64,000 bases of DNA, from assembly GCF_030412265.1 (NCBI RefSeq), contig NZ_JAUHLN010000003.1, forward strand, positions 62,001-126,000. The letters are read 5' to 3'. The translations under genes were made by a program, and so were the position numbers. This DNA comes from Fictibacillus terranigra. GTDB taxonomy: Bacteria > Bacillota > Bacilli > Bacillales > Fictibacillaceae. The stretch's first letter is position 1, and each line of letters begins with the position of its first letter. Shown here in pieces: positions 18,370 through 26,671 of the stretch. A model generated the notes under the pieces. That model saw only the letters and a program-made list of their open reading frames with translations. It had not been told where the DNA came from and did no database searches.

Positions 18370-19277
18370 TTTTGGGCCATCCTTTCACCGAGCAGAACAG
18401 TTTTACCCGTTTGCCGGCTTTCATTGGCCGCTTCGATAAAGCGGATGACTTCCATGGATTCATCCATGCCAACTGGAGATTCTCCGGTTGTAAACATTTT
18501 CATTACTTCTTCCAGTAAGCTGGCGTAATGCGGCTTTGTCCCCTTCTGACAATCCACGAATGCAGTACCTGAACGGCGGTGAACCAAAGCACCGAATTGA
18601 TGATTTCCTGTACGATTCCCTCTGACCGTTCCAATTCTTCCATCCGCCCACTTGCCAACGATAACATCGTGATCATTATTGACAGTGCAGCCCACTTGCC
18701 GGCAGCCGGTTCCCATTACAGTGAACAGCATCTCTATCGAATGAATCCCATACCAAAAAAGGCCGGGCAGCGGAGGTTCGATTTTCATTGGACCGTATGT
18801 ATCTGCCCCGAAGATCGATCCTTGATCCATCGCGGCCTGCTGAAGTTCCTCAGAAAATCTCAGGGACGAGCTGCTGCTGACCGGCACGTTGTACTGCTGT
18901 GCCAGATCAAAAATCCGGCGTGCATCAGCAGATGAACAGGCTAAAGGTTTGTCAATATAAATCGGCTTCCCATAAGGTACAACTCTACTGAATTGTTCAA
19001 GGTGTACTCTTCCATCGACGGAAGTCAATAAAATCGCATCCGTTTGTTCCGCTACTTCTTCGGGACTGCCAAGCATTTTCACATGAAAGTCTTTTTCTAG
19101 CTGACGTGTAATCGGTCCAACCCGCGAGCTGCTCAATTCAAAATCCGCCGAGCCCCCAGGGTAGGCAGCAACTATCCTGCCACCTTTGATATGATGAGGA
19201 TTTTTTTCATTGTTTAAAAGATCGGTAAAAGCTGGACAGTGAGTGGTATCAAGGCCAATCATTCCAATTTTCAGCAT
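18366..19277 (-). CDS. Gfo/Idh/MocA-family NAD(P)-dependent oxidoreductase
   Basis: 303 residues. The N-terminal Rossmann region begins MLKIGMIGLDTTHCPAF, the conserved Lys-Pro is in IYIDKPLAC, and GIHSIEMLF is typical of the C-terminal domain. Family members oxidise sugar hydroxyls, often at C3. First gene of the long operon. The start must be the ATG at 19277, because the promoter -10 (19324-19329) overlaps the longer frame; AAGGAG lies 13 bases upstream. Likely partner of the aminotransferases, supplying or using a keto-sugar. Confidence 0.88.
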   Translation of the reverse strand: MLKIGMIGLDTTHCPAFTDLLNNEKNPHHIKGGRIVAAYPGGSADFELSSSRVGPITRQLEKDFHVKMLGSPEEVAEQTDAILLTSVDGRVHLEQFSRVVPYGKPIYIDKPLACSSADARRIFDLAQQYNVPVSSSSSLRFSEELQQAAMDQGSIFGADTYGPMKIEPPLPGLFWYGIHSIEMLFTVMGTGCRQVGCTVNNDHDVIVGKWADGRIGTVRGNRTGNHQFGALVHRRSGTAFVDCQKGTKPHYASLLEEVMKMFTTGESPVGMDESMEVIRFIEAANESRQTGKTVLLGERMAQN

Positions 19278-19323
19278 TTCGGTTACGTAACTCCTTCCAG
19301 TAATTTTCTGAATAATCAATCTC

Positions 19324-19353
19324 ATTATAAAGGCAATATTAATTTAAAGACAA
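19324..19353 (-). promoter_or_regulatory. Promoter of the nine-gene carbohydrate operon
   Basis: Minus strand: TTGTCT (19348-19353), 18-base spacer, TATAAT (19324-19329). The -35 box lies inside the AGACTTGTCT operator, as at 12222-12250. Confidence 0.75.
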
Positions 19354-19357
19354 GTCT
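19348..19357. promoter_or_regulatory. AGAC-NN-GTCT operator between operon and regulator gene
   Basis: AGACAAGTCT inside AAAGACAAGTCTATA, with another half-site AGTCTTT at 19364-19370. It overlaps the -35 box of the minus-strand operon and lies just upstream of the plus-strand regulator promoter. Confidence 0.7.
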
Positions 19358-19390
19358 ATAAAAAGTCTTTTTTTCTTATTCTTCTTCCGC

Positions 19391-19412
19391 TATAATATGT
19401 GCACACATGTCT
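19391..19412 (+). promoter_or_regulatory. Promoter -10 and weak operator copy before the regulator gene
   Basis: TATAAT at 19391-19396, with only T-rich sequence at the -35 position. ACACATGTCT at 19403-19412 is the operator core with one change and lies near the expected transcription start, suggesting autoregulation. Confidence 0.5.
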
Positions 19413-19432
19413 ATATTTAGGAGGTAAAATGT

Positions 19433-20800
19433 ATGGCGGCTCTTTCTCCGGCGGAAACGGAAAATGGTGTTGCTATTGGTGTGATCGGCCCTTCAGCTTT
19501 AATCGAAAGAGTCCGTGAAGCGCTGCATTCCTTTCCCAATTTCATACCGCTTTTGCGCAGTTATGAGGAAGAAAGTGAAGTTCTGGAACTCACTAAAGAC
19601 TTACTGGCAAATGTAGAAGTATTGCTATTCCTGGAATATCACTTGTTCAGGAAGGTCAAAGAACAAATGAATTTTCATATTCCCGTTCATTACGTACCGC
19701 TGATGGGAACCGGATTGTATCGTTCTTTGTTTCGAAGTAAGAGCCTGTATGGCTTGAGGATGCTGACCATTGATTCGGTGCCTAACCAGTATGTGAATCA
19801 AATATTAACGGAGCTCAATGAAAAGAACACGGACGTGCATATTTTCCAAGGAAGTCCGTTGGCTACAACGGAGGAAATGGTCAACTTTCATTTATCGCAT
19901 TTTGACAACAGGCCAGGCTCTTCTGTGTTGACGGGTGTTGAAGCTGTCTCCGAAAAACTTACCGCTCTCGGAATACCAAATGAATGGGTCACCCCTACCC
20001 ACCAGGATTTAATCGTATCATTGGAGAGGGCCCTATTAGCCACGCGGACAAGAAGAAACAAAGAATCTCAAATTGTCGTAGGTTTAGTAAACATTGATCA
20101 GTTTCGCAAGATGGTGGACAGCTACCCATCAGAACATGAGGTTCAAAAGCTGAAGCTTGATCTACATCGGCTCCTGCTCGATTACGTAAAACTTCTCGAC
20201 GGCCATTTAACAAATCTTGGCGGAGGAGAATATTTATTCTTCACGACAAGGGGCATCTTTGAAAGAGAAACCAGAGGCTATAAATATTTGCCTGTCCTTG
20301 ATGAGGCTGAAAAACTATTGGGCATTTCCTTAAGTGTTGGCATCGGCTTTGGCCGAACAGCCACCGATGCGGGAAACCATGCGAGAGTGGCGCTTCGCCA
20401 GTGCAAGGAATTTGGCGGAAAAGCCTGCTATATTGTCAGGGAGGATCTCAGTGTGATCGGCCCGGTAGAAATCACTCACCCGATGATCTATGATCTTTCC
20501 ATAACGGATGACAAACTTCTGGAGGAAGCAGAAAAAGCTGGAATGTCGGCAGCTTATATGAGCAAATTGATGGCGCAAGTCGCGAGGTACAAAAAAGCAA
20601 ACTACACCGCTCAAGAACTCGCAGCCATCCTTGGTATTACCATCCGAAGCTCTCACCGGATCCTTGGACAATGGATAGATGCAGGTTTGGTAGACGTTGT
20701 TGGAGAGGAAAAAATCTCATCAAAAGGCCGCCCCCGTCAAATTTACCGGCTTTCATTTGTTGCCGACCATTTAAAAAAAATAAGAGAAGCAGTGGAATAG
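19433..20800 (+). CDS. Transcriptional regulator with degenerate GGDEF-like domain and C-terminal winged helix
   Basis: 455 residues, soluble. Residues ~1-160 form an alpha/beta region resembling a sensor domain. Residues ~200-345 resemble a nucleotide-cyclase/GGDEF or GTP-cyclohydrolase-III-like fold (IVVGLVNIDQFRKMVDSYP), with the signature degenerated to GGGEY in NLGGGEYLFFTTRG. The C-terminal ~80 residues are a winged helix (YTAQELAAILGITIRSSHRI). No GGDEF Asp/Glu pair remains, so ligand binding is more likely than cyclase activity. AGGAGG lies eight bases before the ATG. Divergent from the operon it probably controls through the AGAC-NN-GTCT sites. Ligand unknown. Confidence 0.75.
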   Translation: MAALSPAETENGVAIGVIGPSALIERVREALHSFPNFIPLLRSYEEESEVLELTKDLLANVEVLLFLEYHLFRKVKEQMNFHIPVHYVPLMGTGLYRSLFRSKSLYGLRMLTIDSVPNQYVNQILTELNEKNTDVHIFQGSPLATTEEMVNFHLSHFDNRPGSSVLTGVEAVSEKLTALGIPNEWVTPTHQDLIVSLERALLATRTRRNKESQIVVGLVNIDQFRKMVDSYPSEHEVQKLKLDLHRLLLDYVKLLDGHLTNLGGGEYLFFTTRGIFERETRGYKYLPVLDEAEKLLGISLSVGIGFGRTATDAGNHARVALRQCKEFGGKACYIVREDLSVIGPVEITHPMIYDLSITDDKLLEEAEKAGMSAAYMSKLMAQVARYKKANYTAQELAAILGITIRSSHRILGQWIDAGLVDVVGEEKISSKGRPRQIYRLSFVADHLKKIREAVE

Positions 20801-20817
20801 ACCATTCTATTCCACTG
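20790..20817. terminator. Bidirectional hairpin at the convergent gene ends
   Basis: CAGTGGAATAGA and TCTATTCCACTG form a perfect 12-bp stem with loop CCAT. It covers the last codons of both convergent genes. T-runs are poor on both sides. Confidence 0.6.
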
Positions 20818-21928
20818 TGTAGTTTTGAAGCTTATCACTGCTAACCTTACACCCGAGCCCGTACCGATCACCAAGGAATACGGTGCCTTCTTCCCGTACT
20901 GGCCCTTCCGAAACAGGGTCATCTGCAAGAAAAAAAGGTCCATTCAAATCTACCGGCGCTGAAATTTGCAAGTAATTAAAAAGATGGGCACTCGCTGCAA
21001 GACCAAGGGTTGATTCGGTCAAGCCTCCTCCTAGTAAATCCAAGCCCGCCTCCCTTGCTATTTCCCCGCATATTTTCGCACGGTGCAGACCGGCCATCTT
21101 TGTCAGCTTTATTACCGCTGTATCACATGCTTCCAGGCGAAAAGCCTGCAAAAGATCCCCAGGGCTCCAAATACTTTCATCCAGAGCGATCGGAATATGC
21201 ACTTTCCTTCGGATTTCTGCGTGGCCAAGGAGATTGTTTGCGATGAGCGGCTGTTCGAATACGTCCACTCCCAATTTCTCAAGCTTCTTGGCAACATAGA
21301 TGGCTTGTGCCACTGTGTACCCCTGGTTCGCGTCCACCCGGAAAAATAGGCCGGGTGCAGCTTCCTTTACCGCGTCGACCATATAGATATCGTGATCAGG
21401 ATCAAATCCGATCTTAACATCCAAGCCCTTGTATCCCTTCGTTTTCGCATCTGTTGCTTTTTGAACCGCTTCCTTCACGTCCCTTGTACTAATAAGATAG
21501 GACAGATTGATCGTTGAATTCGTTGGTCCCATCCATAGTTCACCAATGGTCTTTTTATTCCTTTGTCCAATTAAATCATGCAGCGCAGTATCGATCGCCG
21601 CTTTTGCAATCGGCTGGCCAACAGTGAGTCCACTCTTAATTTCCCGGTTCATCACTTGATGCACATAAGAAAAATTGTCGATCCTTTTTCCAATAAGAGC
21701 CGGAGTGAAATAAGTGTTGATGGTGGCAGTAACTGATTCAATCGTCTCATAGCTCCATCGATGGCTGGGCCGCGCTTCCCCCCATCCATTCATTCCGTCC
21801 TTGTCGGTAATTTTCACATAAACATGTGGAGCTCCTGCTTGCTTATCACCAACTGAACCACTTGAAATCCTAAAGTCCTGAAGCATGGGTAATGTTAAAG
21901 GAAAAACTTCTATGCTAGAAATAATCAT
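20807..21928 (-). CDS. Enolase-superfamily enzyme, mandelate racemase / muconate lactonising type
   Basis: 373 residues from the ATG at 21928 (AAGGAG seven bases upstream); the longer frame to 22105 has no RBS and crosses the operator. The barrel ligands are visible: Asp in FRVDANQGY, Glu in VFEQPL, Asp in IALDESIW, and base lysines in LDVKIG and VIKLTKMAG. In the KxK motif the first Lys is Asp. The family includes dipeptide epimerases, acylamino acid racemases and sugar-acid dehydratases; the ligand pattern fits the MLE subgroup. Its operator at 21998 links it to the amino-sugar regulon, perhaps for peptidoglycan-type peptides or sugar acids. Substrate not assignable. Confidence 0.85.
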   Translation of the reverse strand: MIISSIEVFPLTLPMLQDFRISSGSVGDKQAGAPHVYVKITDKDGMNGWGEARPSHRWSYETIESVTATINTYFTPALIGKRIDNFSYVHQVMNREIKSGLTVGQPIAKAAIDTALHDLIGQRNKKTIGELWMGPTNSTINLSYLISTRDVKEAVQKATDAKTKGYKGLDVKIGFDPDHDIYMVDAVKEAAPGLFFRVDANQGYTVAQAIYVAKKLEKLGVDVFEQPLIANNLLGHAEIRRKVHIPIALDESIWSPGDLLQAFRLEACDTAVIKLTKMAGLHRAKICGEIAREAGLDLLGGGLTESTLGLAASAHLFNYLQISAPVDLNGPFFLADDPVSEGPVREEGTVFLGDRYGLGCKVSSDKLQNYTVE

Positions 21929-21997
21929 TTTAAAGCTCCTTTCTTGAAGCATGACTAACTTCCTGATTTTTCCCTTTATTAATATTAGACATTTTAA

Positions 21998-22007
21998 AGA
22001 CGCGTCT
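21998..22007. promoter_or_regulatory. AGAC-GC-GTCT operator between the enolase-type and secreted-protein genes
   Basis: AGACGCGTCT is a perfect 10-bp palindrome in the divergent intergenic region (21929-22055), placed to control both genes. Promoter boxes here are less clear: TACAAT at 22027-22032 may be the plus-strand -10. Confidence 0.65.
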
Positions 22008-22055
22008 CTATTTGATAACGTTAAGGTACAATAAAATAACCTGAAAAGGAGAATA

Positions 22056-23726
22056 ATGATGAAAAGAAAAATGAGTGTTATCGTACTCTTGTTTTCCATC
22101 TTCATGTACAGCCTGCTGACAGGATTCGCTCCTCTCCCAAGAGCGGCGGCCCAGACTGACGGACAGCCAGGAGAGATTTTGGCAGATTATGCTGGTGTTG
22201 TCAGGGAGACCTCCCCTCGCTCTGATGGGATATACCACATTGATACCCCAAGATCCATTCAAATACTGAAAGAACTTCATATTAATACGTACTATTACCT
22301 TGTTTGGCATGAGAAAACGGATTGGGACGATTTAAAAAACGAGTTTTTACCTGCAGCGCGTGATGCCAATATTAACATTGTCGTCTATCTCGTGCCTCCC
22401 TCAGAATCTACTGGCGTTCGAAAGTCTTACCCCTACACCACCGATTACATTGCATGGTCAAAAGCCATCGCCCAACTATCACTTGAGTTCCCAAATCTTA
22501 CTGGATGGGCGATTGATGATTTCAACCACAACCTGACGACTTACACCCCCGAATATATGGCTCGAATGAAACAAACTTCTGAAGCCATTAACCCAAAACT
22601 CGTATTTACTCCGCAAATGTATACTGACTCCTTGAATGAAAGCTTTCTACAAACCAGAGGTGCATACATCGATGGCGTCATATTGGCTTTCCGAGATGGA
22701 ATCTATCGGAATACACAAGTCTATGAATCTGCTCAACAGCAAATTGATAACGCGTACAGCCTCTTAAGTTCCTATAACCTTCCGCTTTATTGGATGCTGT
22801 ATGCCTCACAGCTTTCCCTTACCCCGGCCAATCCTTCAGCAAACTACGTAAGAGAAGTGGTGCAAATTGCCCTGGATAACATGAAAACAGGCAAAATTAA
22901 AGGGGTGATTACGTATGTTCTCAAAAAGAACTTTGAACCTGAACCGATAGATGACAAGGCTTATAACGATACTGGGTATCTTAACTTTTTTGTTGGTGCG
23001 GGTGCACCTACTTCAGCCGGTGAAAACGAAGAAGCTTCACAGAAAATCCGGATAGACCGTAAATCGGATCAATATGCGTTAACTTTCCAGACAATGGATC
23101 ATGGCCCCAACTCGATGGGTTATCATAAAAAACAATTGCTGATTGATGGCCAGGTGGTATGGGAACAGGATGCTGCCGAAATTAAAACAGATTTGCAGTG
23201 GAATACGATTAACGTCGATCTTTCGCCATATTTAAGCGGCAAAAGGACTGCCCAACTCTCATTTCGTTTTTATGAGGCCAAACCTGTAAAGAACTTCTGG
23301 ACTTATGCAGGTTTTGATGGTCTTCAACCAGAAGGATTTACTGTAGAAAATGGTGATTTTGCTGATACAACCAGCTGGAAATTTAATTCTAGCTCTGCCG
23401 CCATTATTGGCGAGATTATGCAATACGATGAAAGACGAGCAGAAAGAGCCTATGGACAAACGAAAAAGTCCTATTTAACCTATGGGTTGTATCACTCCAT
23501 TTATACTGCAGATCTTAAGCCACAATTAAAGACTGATTTAGCAGATAAGGCAGAGATGGTGATGGATCATTACTTCGCAGAGAAAAATCGAAAAGCGATC
23601 AATAAGCTTCGCCAGCTGAAAAACAAAATACGGGTGAAAAGCGGACGGGAGATTCCCGTGGAAATGGCACAAAAATGGCAATCCATATCTGACGAACTGC
23701 TAACCTACTATGAAAGCGAGATGTAA
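22056..23726 (+). CDS. Secreted TIM-barrel protein, putative polysaccharide-degrading enzyme
   Basis: 556 residues. A Sec signal peptide (MKRKMSVIVLLF... to about PRAAAQ, residue ~36) shows export; there is no lipobox or wall anchor. Residues ~45-310 look like a TIM barrel, with acidic residues at strand ends, notably LTGWAIDDFNHN and VFTPQMYTDSL. Residues ~330-420 resemble a beta-sandwich, followed by a charged helical tail. I do not recognise the family with certainty; the DDF motif recalls exopolysaccharide hydrolases. RBS AAAGGAG; shares the operator with the intracellular GH20 operon, so I infer that it cuts the polymer outside the cell. Confidence 0.75.
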   Translation: MMKRKMSVIVLLFSIFMYSLLTGFAPLPRAAAQTDGQPGEILADYAGVVRETSPRSDGIYHIDTPRSIQILKELHINTYYYLVWHEKTDWDDLKNEFLPAARDANINIVVYLVPPSESTGVRKSYPYTTDYIAWSKAIAQLSLEFPNLTGWAIDDFNHNLTTYTPEYMARMKQTSEAINPKLVFTPQMYTDSLNESFLQTRGAYIDGVILAFRDGIYRNTQVYESAQQQIDNAYSLLSSYNLPLYWMLYASQLSLTPANPSANYVREVVQIALDNMKTGKIKGVITYVLKKNFEPEPIDDKAYNDTGYLNFFVGAGAPTSAGENEEASQKIRIDRKSDQYALTFQTMDHGPNSMGYHKKQLLIDGQVVWEQDAAEIKTDLQWNTINVDLSPYLSGKRTAQLSFRFYEAKPVKNFWTYAGFDGLQPEGFTVENGDFADTTSWKFNSSSAAIIGEIMQYDERRAERAYGQTKKSYLTYGLYHSIYTADLKPQLKTDLADKAEMVMDHYFAEKNRKAINKLRQLKNKIRVKSGREIPVEMAQKWQSISDELLTYYESEM

Positions 23727-23733
23727 GCATCGT

Positions 23734-23760
23734 CCCTCTGGAATGTTCCAGAGGGTTTTT
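23734..23760 (+). terminator. Terminator of the secreted TIM-barrel gene
   Basis: CCCTCTGGAA and TTCCAGAGGG form a stem with a two- to four-base loop, followed by TTTTT. Confidence 0.85.
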
Positions 23761-23762
23761 CC

Positions 23763-24713
23763 TTAAAGATTCGTATTGATATAGTGCAGGGTTTTATCAA
23801 TATGTTCCTGGCTTCCTGGAGCGTTATGTGTCGAGAAAGGATAGATCTCTATCGTTTTCTCAGAAGGTATGAGATTATATACGCCGAAAATTGTTTTTGG
23901 AGGGCACACCGCATCCTTTAACGCAACGGATAGTCTTACTTGGCTTTTCATATTTGAAGCAAAATTAACATTATCAAAATAAGAAAGGTTTTCAAAAACC
24001 TTTTCTGTGTATTGTGGATACCTGGCTAAATAATTCTCGATAAAAACGAGGGAACCTTCTGTTTTTAGCTGAATGGCCAGCTCCAGATCACACATGTTTG
24101 GTACATCGGCTACTACCAATTGAGGCCGGGAATCCAAAGCTGCCACGGCTAGGGCAATCCCCCCTCCTAAACTCGATCCTATCAAACAGATTTTGTGCGG
24201 GTTTATTTCTGGGCGAGTCAAACAATAATCAATGGCCCGCTTGCAGTCCAGGTAGACTTTATAATAGTAGTATTCTTTCTTATCTAAAAGTCCCTGTGTT
24301 GCCCAGCTGCCTAATGTTCCCGAACCATAACAGGAATCATCCCCTGTCTCTCCCATTCCCCTGCAATCCACTGCTAATACAGCATAATCCTGAATCAGCC
24401 ATTGCATATACTGGGAGATCGATCCTTTACTGCTGTTGTATCCATGAAAAAAGATAAGACATTTAAGATTTTGTTCCCGTCTTTTTGGTTTTAGAAATAC
24501 CCCCTTGATCGGTGTTCCGTATGCTCCACGGTAGGTAACCTTTTCACATTGGATTTGTTTGATGGGATAATCGATGATTTCTGCCTTTTCATTTAATTCA
24601 ATACGATCCAGCTCTTGGAGTGCATGGGACCAAAAAGAATGAAAATCATGTCTTGCGGATAGAATTGGTTTATAGTCACTGTATTCTTCGATTAGCTCAC
24701 GTACTTGCCTCAT
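23763..24713 (-). CDS. Acetyl esterase of the acetylxylan esterase / cephalosporin-C deacetylase (AXE) family
   Basis: 316 residues, alpha/beta hydrolase, no signal peptide. The nucleophile lies in LIGSSLGGGIAL, preceded by VDCRGMGETGD; the Asp region is ALKDAVCPPKTIFG and the His is in STHNAPGS, all in AXE-family order. It probably removes acetyl groups from imported, O-acetylated sugars in the cytoplasm. Start at the ATG at 24713 (AAAGGA upstream) rather than the longer frame to 24746. Last gene of the second amino-sugar operon, 45 bases after the ROK gene. Confidence 0.88.
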   Translation of the reverse strand: MRQVRELIEEYSDYKPILSARHDFHSFWSHALQELDRIELNEKAEIIDYPIKQIQCEKVTYRGAYGTPIKGVFLKPKRREQNLKCLIFFHGYNSSKGSISQYMQWLIQDYAVLAVDCRGMGETGDDSCYGSGTLGSWATQGLLDKKEYYYYKVYLDCKRAIDYCLTRPEINPHKICLIGSSLGGGIALAVAALDSRPQLVVADVPNMCDLELAIQLKTEGSLVFIENYLARYPQYTEKVFENLSYFDNVNFASNMKSQVRLSVALKDAVCPPKTIFGVYNLIPSEKTIEIYPFSTHNAPGSQEHIDKTLHYINTNL

Positions 24714-24758
24714 ATCATCATTCCTTTCTCCGTTTAGATGGAGCAAACTTGAGAAAAT

Positions 24759-25880
24759 TTAAGCATTCAGAAGTATAGAAGCCGCTGCTCCCTTCGCCGG
24801 AGAATAGAATTCTTTAGAAAAAACAATCCTTGTTTGAGCAAAAGCGTCTGAAAGGGTACGTTGTTTTGCGGACGAAATCGTCTTTTCTTGAAATTCATGA
24901 ATTTGGTTATAAGGAGCTTCAATCATGATCTCTTGAGGATTTAGCAAATGAATCACCTGTACCAGAGCACGGCCCAAATACTCTCCATATTCTCCTATCT
25001 TACGGTGTACCCTATGGTCTTGCTGAGCTAACTTTGCAATATCCAAGTCTTCATTGTTTGAAGGGCGATAAGTGAGGCTTTGAAGAAATTCCCGAAAAGC
25101 GCCCATACTGATTATTTTTTCAAGACAACCCTGTTGTCCGCACTTGCATATTGGACCCTGTGAAGCAACAGATAGATGGCCAATTTCACCAGCTGTCCAG
25201 CTGTTGCCATTCATTACATGATGGTCTGCCACATAGGCTCCTCCGATCCCCTCGCTAATCCTTATATAAAAGAAACTGGATTTGGGTTTTTGCAGGACCG
25301 TTTCGGCTCCTCTGGCCGCTGCAATTTTTACATTGTTATACACTTCCACAGGCACTGTTACCACTGAGCTAAGGATTTGTTTTACTTCAACATTCCTCCA
25401 ATTCAGGTTTGCCGATTGATATACATATCCTCTTGTCTGGTCCACAATACCAGGTATGGCAATACCAATTCCTTTTGCCTTTGGGAATCTGCAAGTTAAG
25501 TTTTTTGAAAGGTTGATCACCTCATCCAGGATCGAATGTCTGTCGATGGCGACTGACCCTTCCTCTAGTTCATTCAGCTGAAAATCCAACACGATATAGG
25601 AGATGTTGTCCCGCTGAACCATTAACCCGATGGTTTGCAGCGCGTCAGGCCTTAATTGCAGCAAAACTCTCGGTCTTCCTGCTCCAACCGGTTCTTTTAT
25701 TCCCGACTCAGCGATCATGTTTTGATTCAGCAATTGTTCAACGACAAGTGACACTGTATTTTTGCTCACGTTCAGCGCATGAGCAATCTCCTTTCTTGAA
25801 CATGGTTCATGAGCCCGAATATAGTGTAAAATATTTTTTTGATTGATTTCCCGTAACACGGAAGTTCCTTTTGCCGGCAT
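24759..25880 (-). CDS. ROK-family transcriptional repressor (NagC/XylR type)
   Basis: 373 residues. An N-terminal winged helix (CSRKEIAHALNVSKNTVSLV) precedes a ROK sugar-binding domain with the family signature GEIGHLSVASQGP and Zn-type CKCGQQGCLE. Such repressors release DNA when a sugar or phospho-sugar binds. It lies inside the operon, and the long palindrome at 29920-29944 is the obvious candidate operator, though ROK sites differ in detail. RBS AGGAGAG before the ATG; 32 bases after the SIS gene. Confidence 0.9.
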   Translation of the reverse strand: MPAKGTSVLREINQKNILHYIRAHEPCSRKEIAHALNVSKNTVSLVVEQLLNQNMIAESGIKEPVGAGRPRVLLQLRPDALQTIGLMVQRDNISYIVLDFQLNELEEGSVAIDRHSILDEVINLSKNLTCRFPKAKGIGIAIPGIVDQTRGYVYQSANLNWRNVEVKQILSSVVTVPVEVYNNVKIAAARGAETVLQKPKSSFFYIRISEGIGGAYVADHHVMNGNSWTAGEIGHLSVASQGPICKCGQQGCLEKIISMGAFREFLQSLTYRPSNNEDLDIAKLAQQDHRVHRKIGEYGEYLGRALVQVIHLLNPQEIMIEAPYNQIHEFQEKTISSAKQRTLSDAFAQTRIVFSKEFYSPAKGAAASILLNA

Positions 25881-25912
25881 TCTCTACTCTCCTGTCCTTT
25901 TTCCGTACTTCT

Positions 25913-26671
25913 TTATAACTTTTTAATCTTTCCTTTAAATCGATCGATAAATTGAGCATTCCATTCATCCCCTCCGGAAGCGTTTCCACTCATCCAAATC
26001 GGCGGCTGAATGCCTTCAGCAACGAGCATCTCTATTGCTTCAGCTGTCATGGCATTCAACAGATAGGCATTCGCAAAGGTAGAAACAGCGGCAATCTTTT
26101 GCTCCAGTCCGCTGATCTGCAATATCGCATCCCCCACTCCAACCTTGCTGTCCAAAACGACATCCACCAATTCAAACAAGTTTTGTCCGGAAGGGTGACG
26201 GGCAGGGTGGTTGGCAGGAGTGCTTGATGCATGCTCCACAGAGGTTACACCGATGGTTTTTATACCTCGCTGTTTCGCTTCCAATGCCGCATCTATGGTG
26301 GCGGCATTAATGCCATAAGCGTTGATAATGATTAGAAGGTCGTCTTTCACCAGCCCATAGTCTTCGATCACAATGTTTCCATAGCCCGGTTTACGCTCTA
26401 TCGCCATGGAACGAAGAGCTCCTCCGCTCAGGAGCGTTCCTTCATCCAGCATAGCACTGATGTGCATAAGACCGCCGGCACGGAAAAATAACTCCTGGGA
26501 ACCTAAATTGGAATGGCCTCCTGGCCCATATGCGTAAATGAGTTTATCCTGTTTCACTTGTTCTGCCACCAGTTTTGCAGCCTCTTTAATGGCATGCTGC
26601 TCTTCCTTGTGTATTTTTTCCAAATGAAGGATAATGCCTTGCAAGTATTCAGTCATTAAAGGTGTTTTCAT
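25913..26671 (-). CDS. SIS-domain phosphosugar-binding protein
   Basis: 252 residues, a single SIS domain (AYGPGGHSNLGSQELFFRAG, then LLIIINAYGINAATIDAAL and KTIGVTSVEHAS). Proteins of this type (UPF0309-like) bind or isomerise phosphosugars and accompany NagA/NagB genes. RBS GGGAGG; the start overlaps the end of the NagA-like gene by 23 bases. A role as amino-sugar-6-phosphate isomerase or as etherase is possible, but the sequence does not decide. Confidence 0.85.
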   Translation of the reverse strand: MKTPLMTEYLQGIILHLEKIHKEEQHAIKEAAKLVAEQVKQDKLIYAYGPGGHSNLGSQELFFRAGGLMHISAMLDEGTLLSGGALRSMAIERKPGYGNIVIEDYGLVKDDLLIIINAYGINAATIDAALEAKQRGIKTIGVTSVEHASSTPANHPARHPSGQNLFELVDVVLDSKVGVGDAILQISGLEQKIAAVSTFANAYLLNAMTAEAIEMLVAEGIQPPIWMSGNASGGDEWNAQFIDRFKGKIKKL

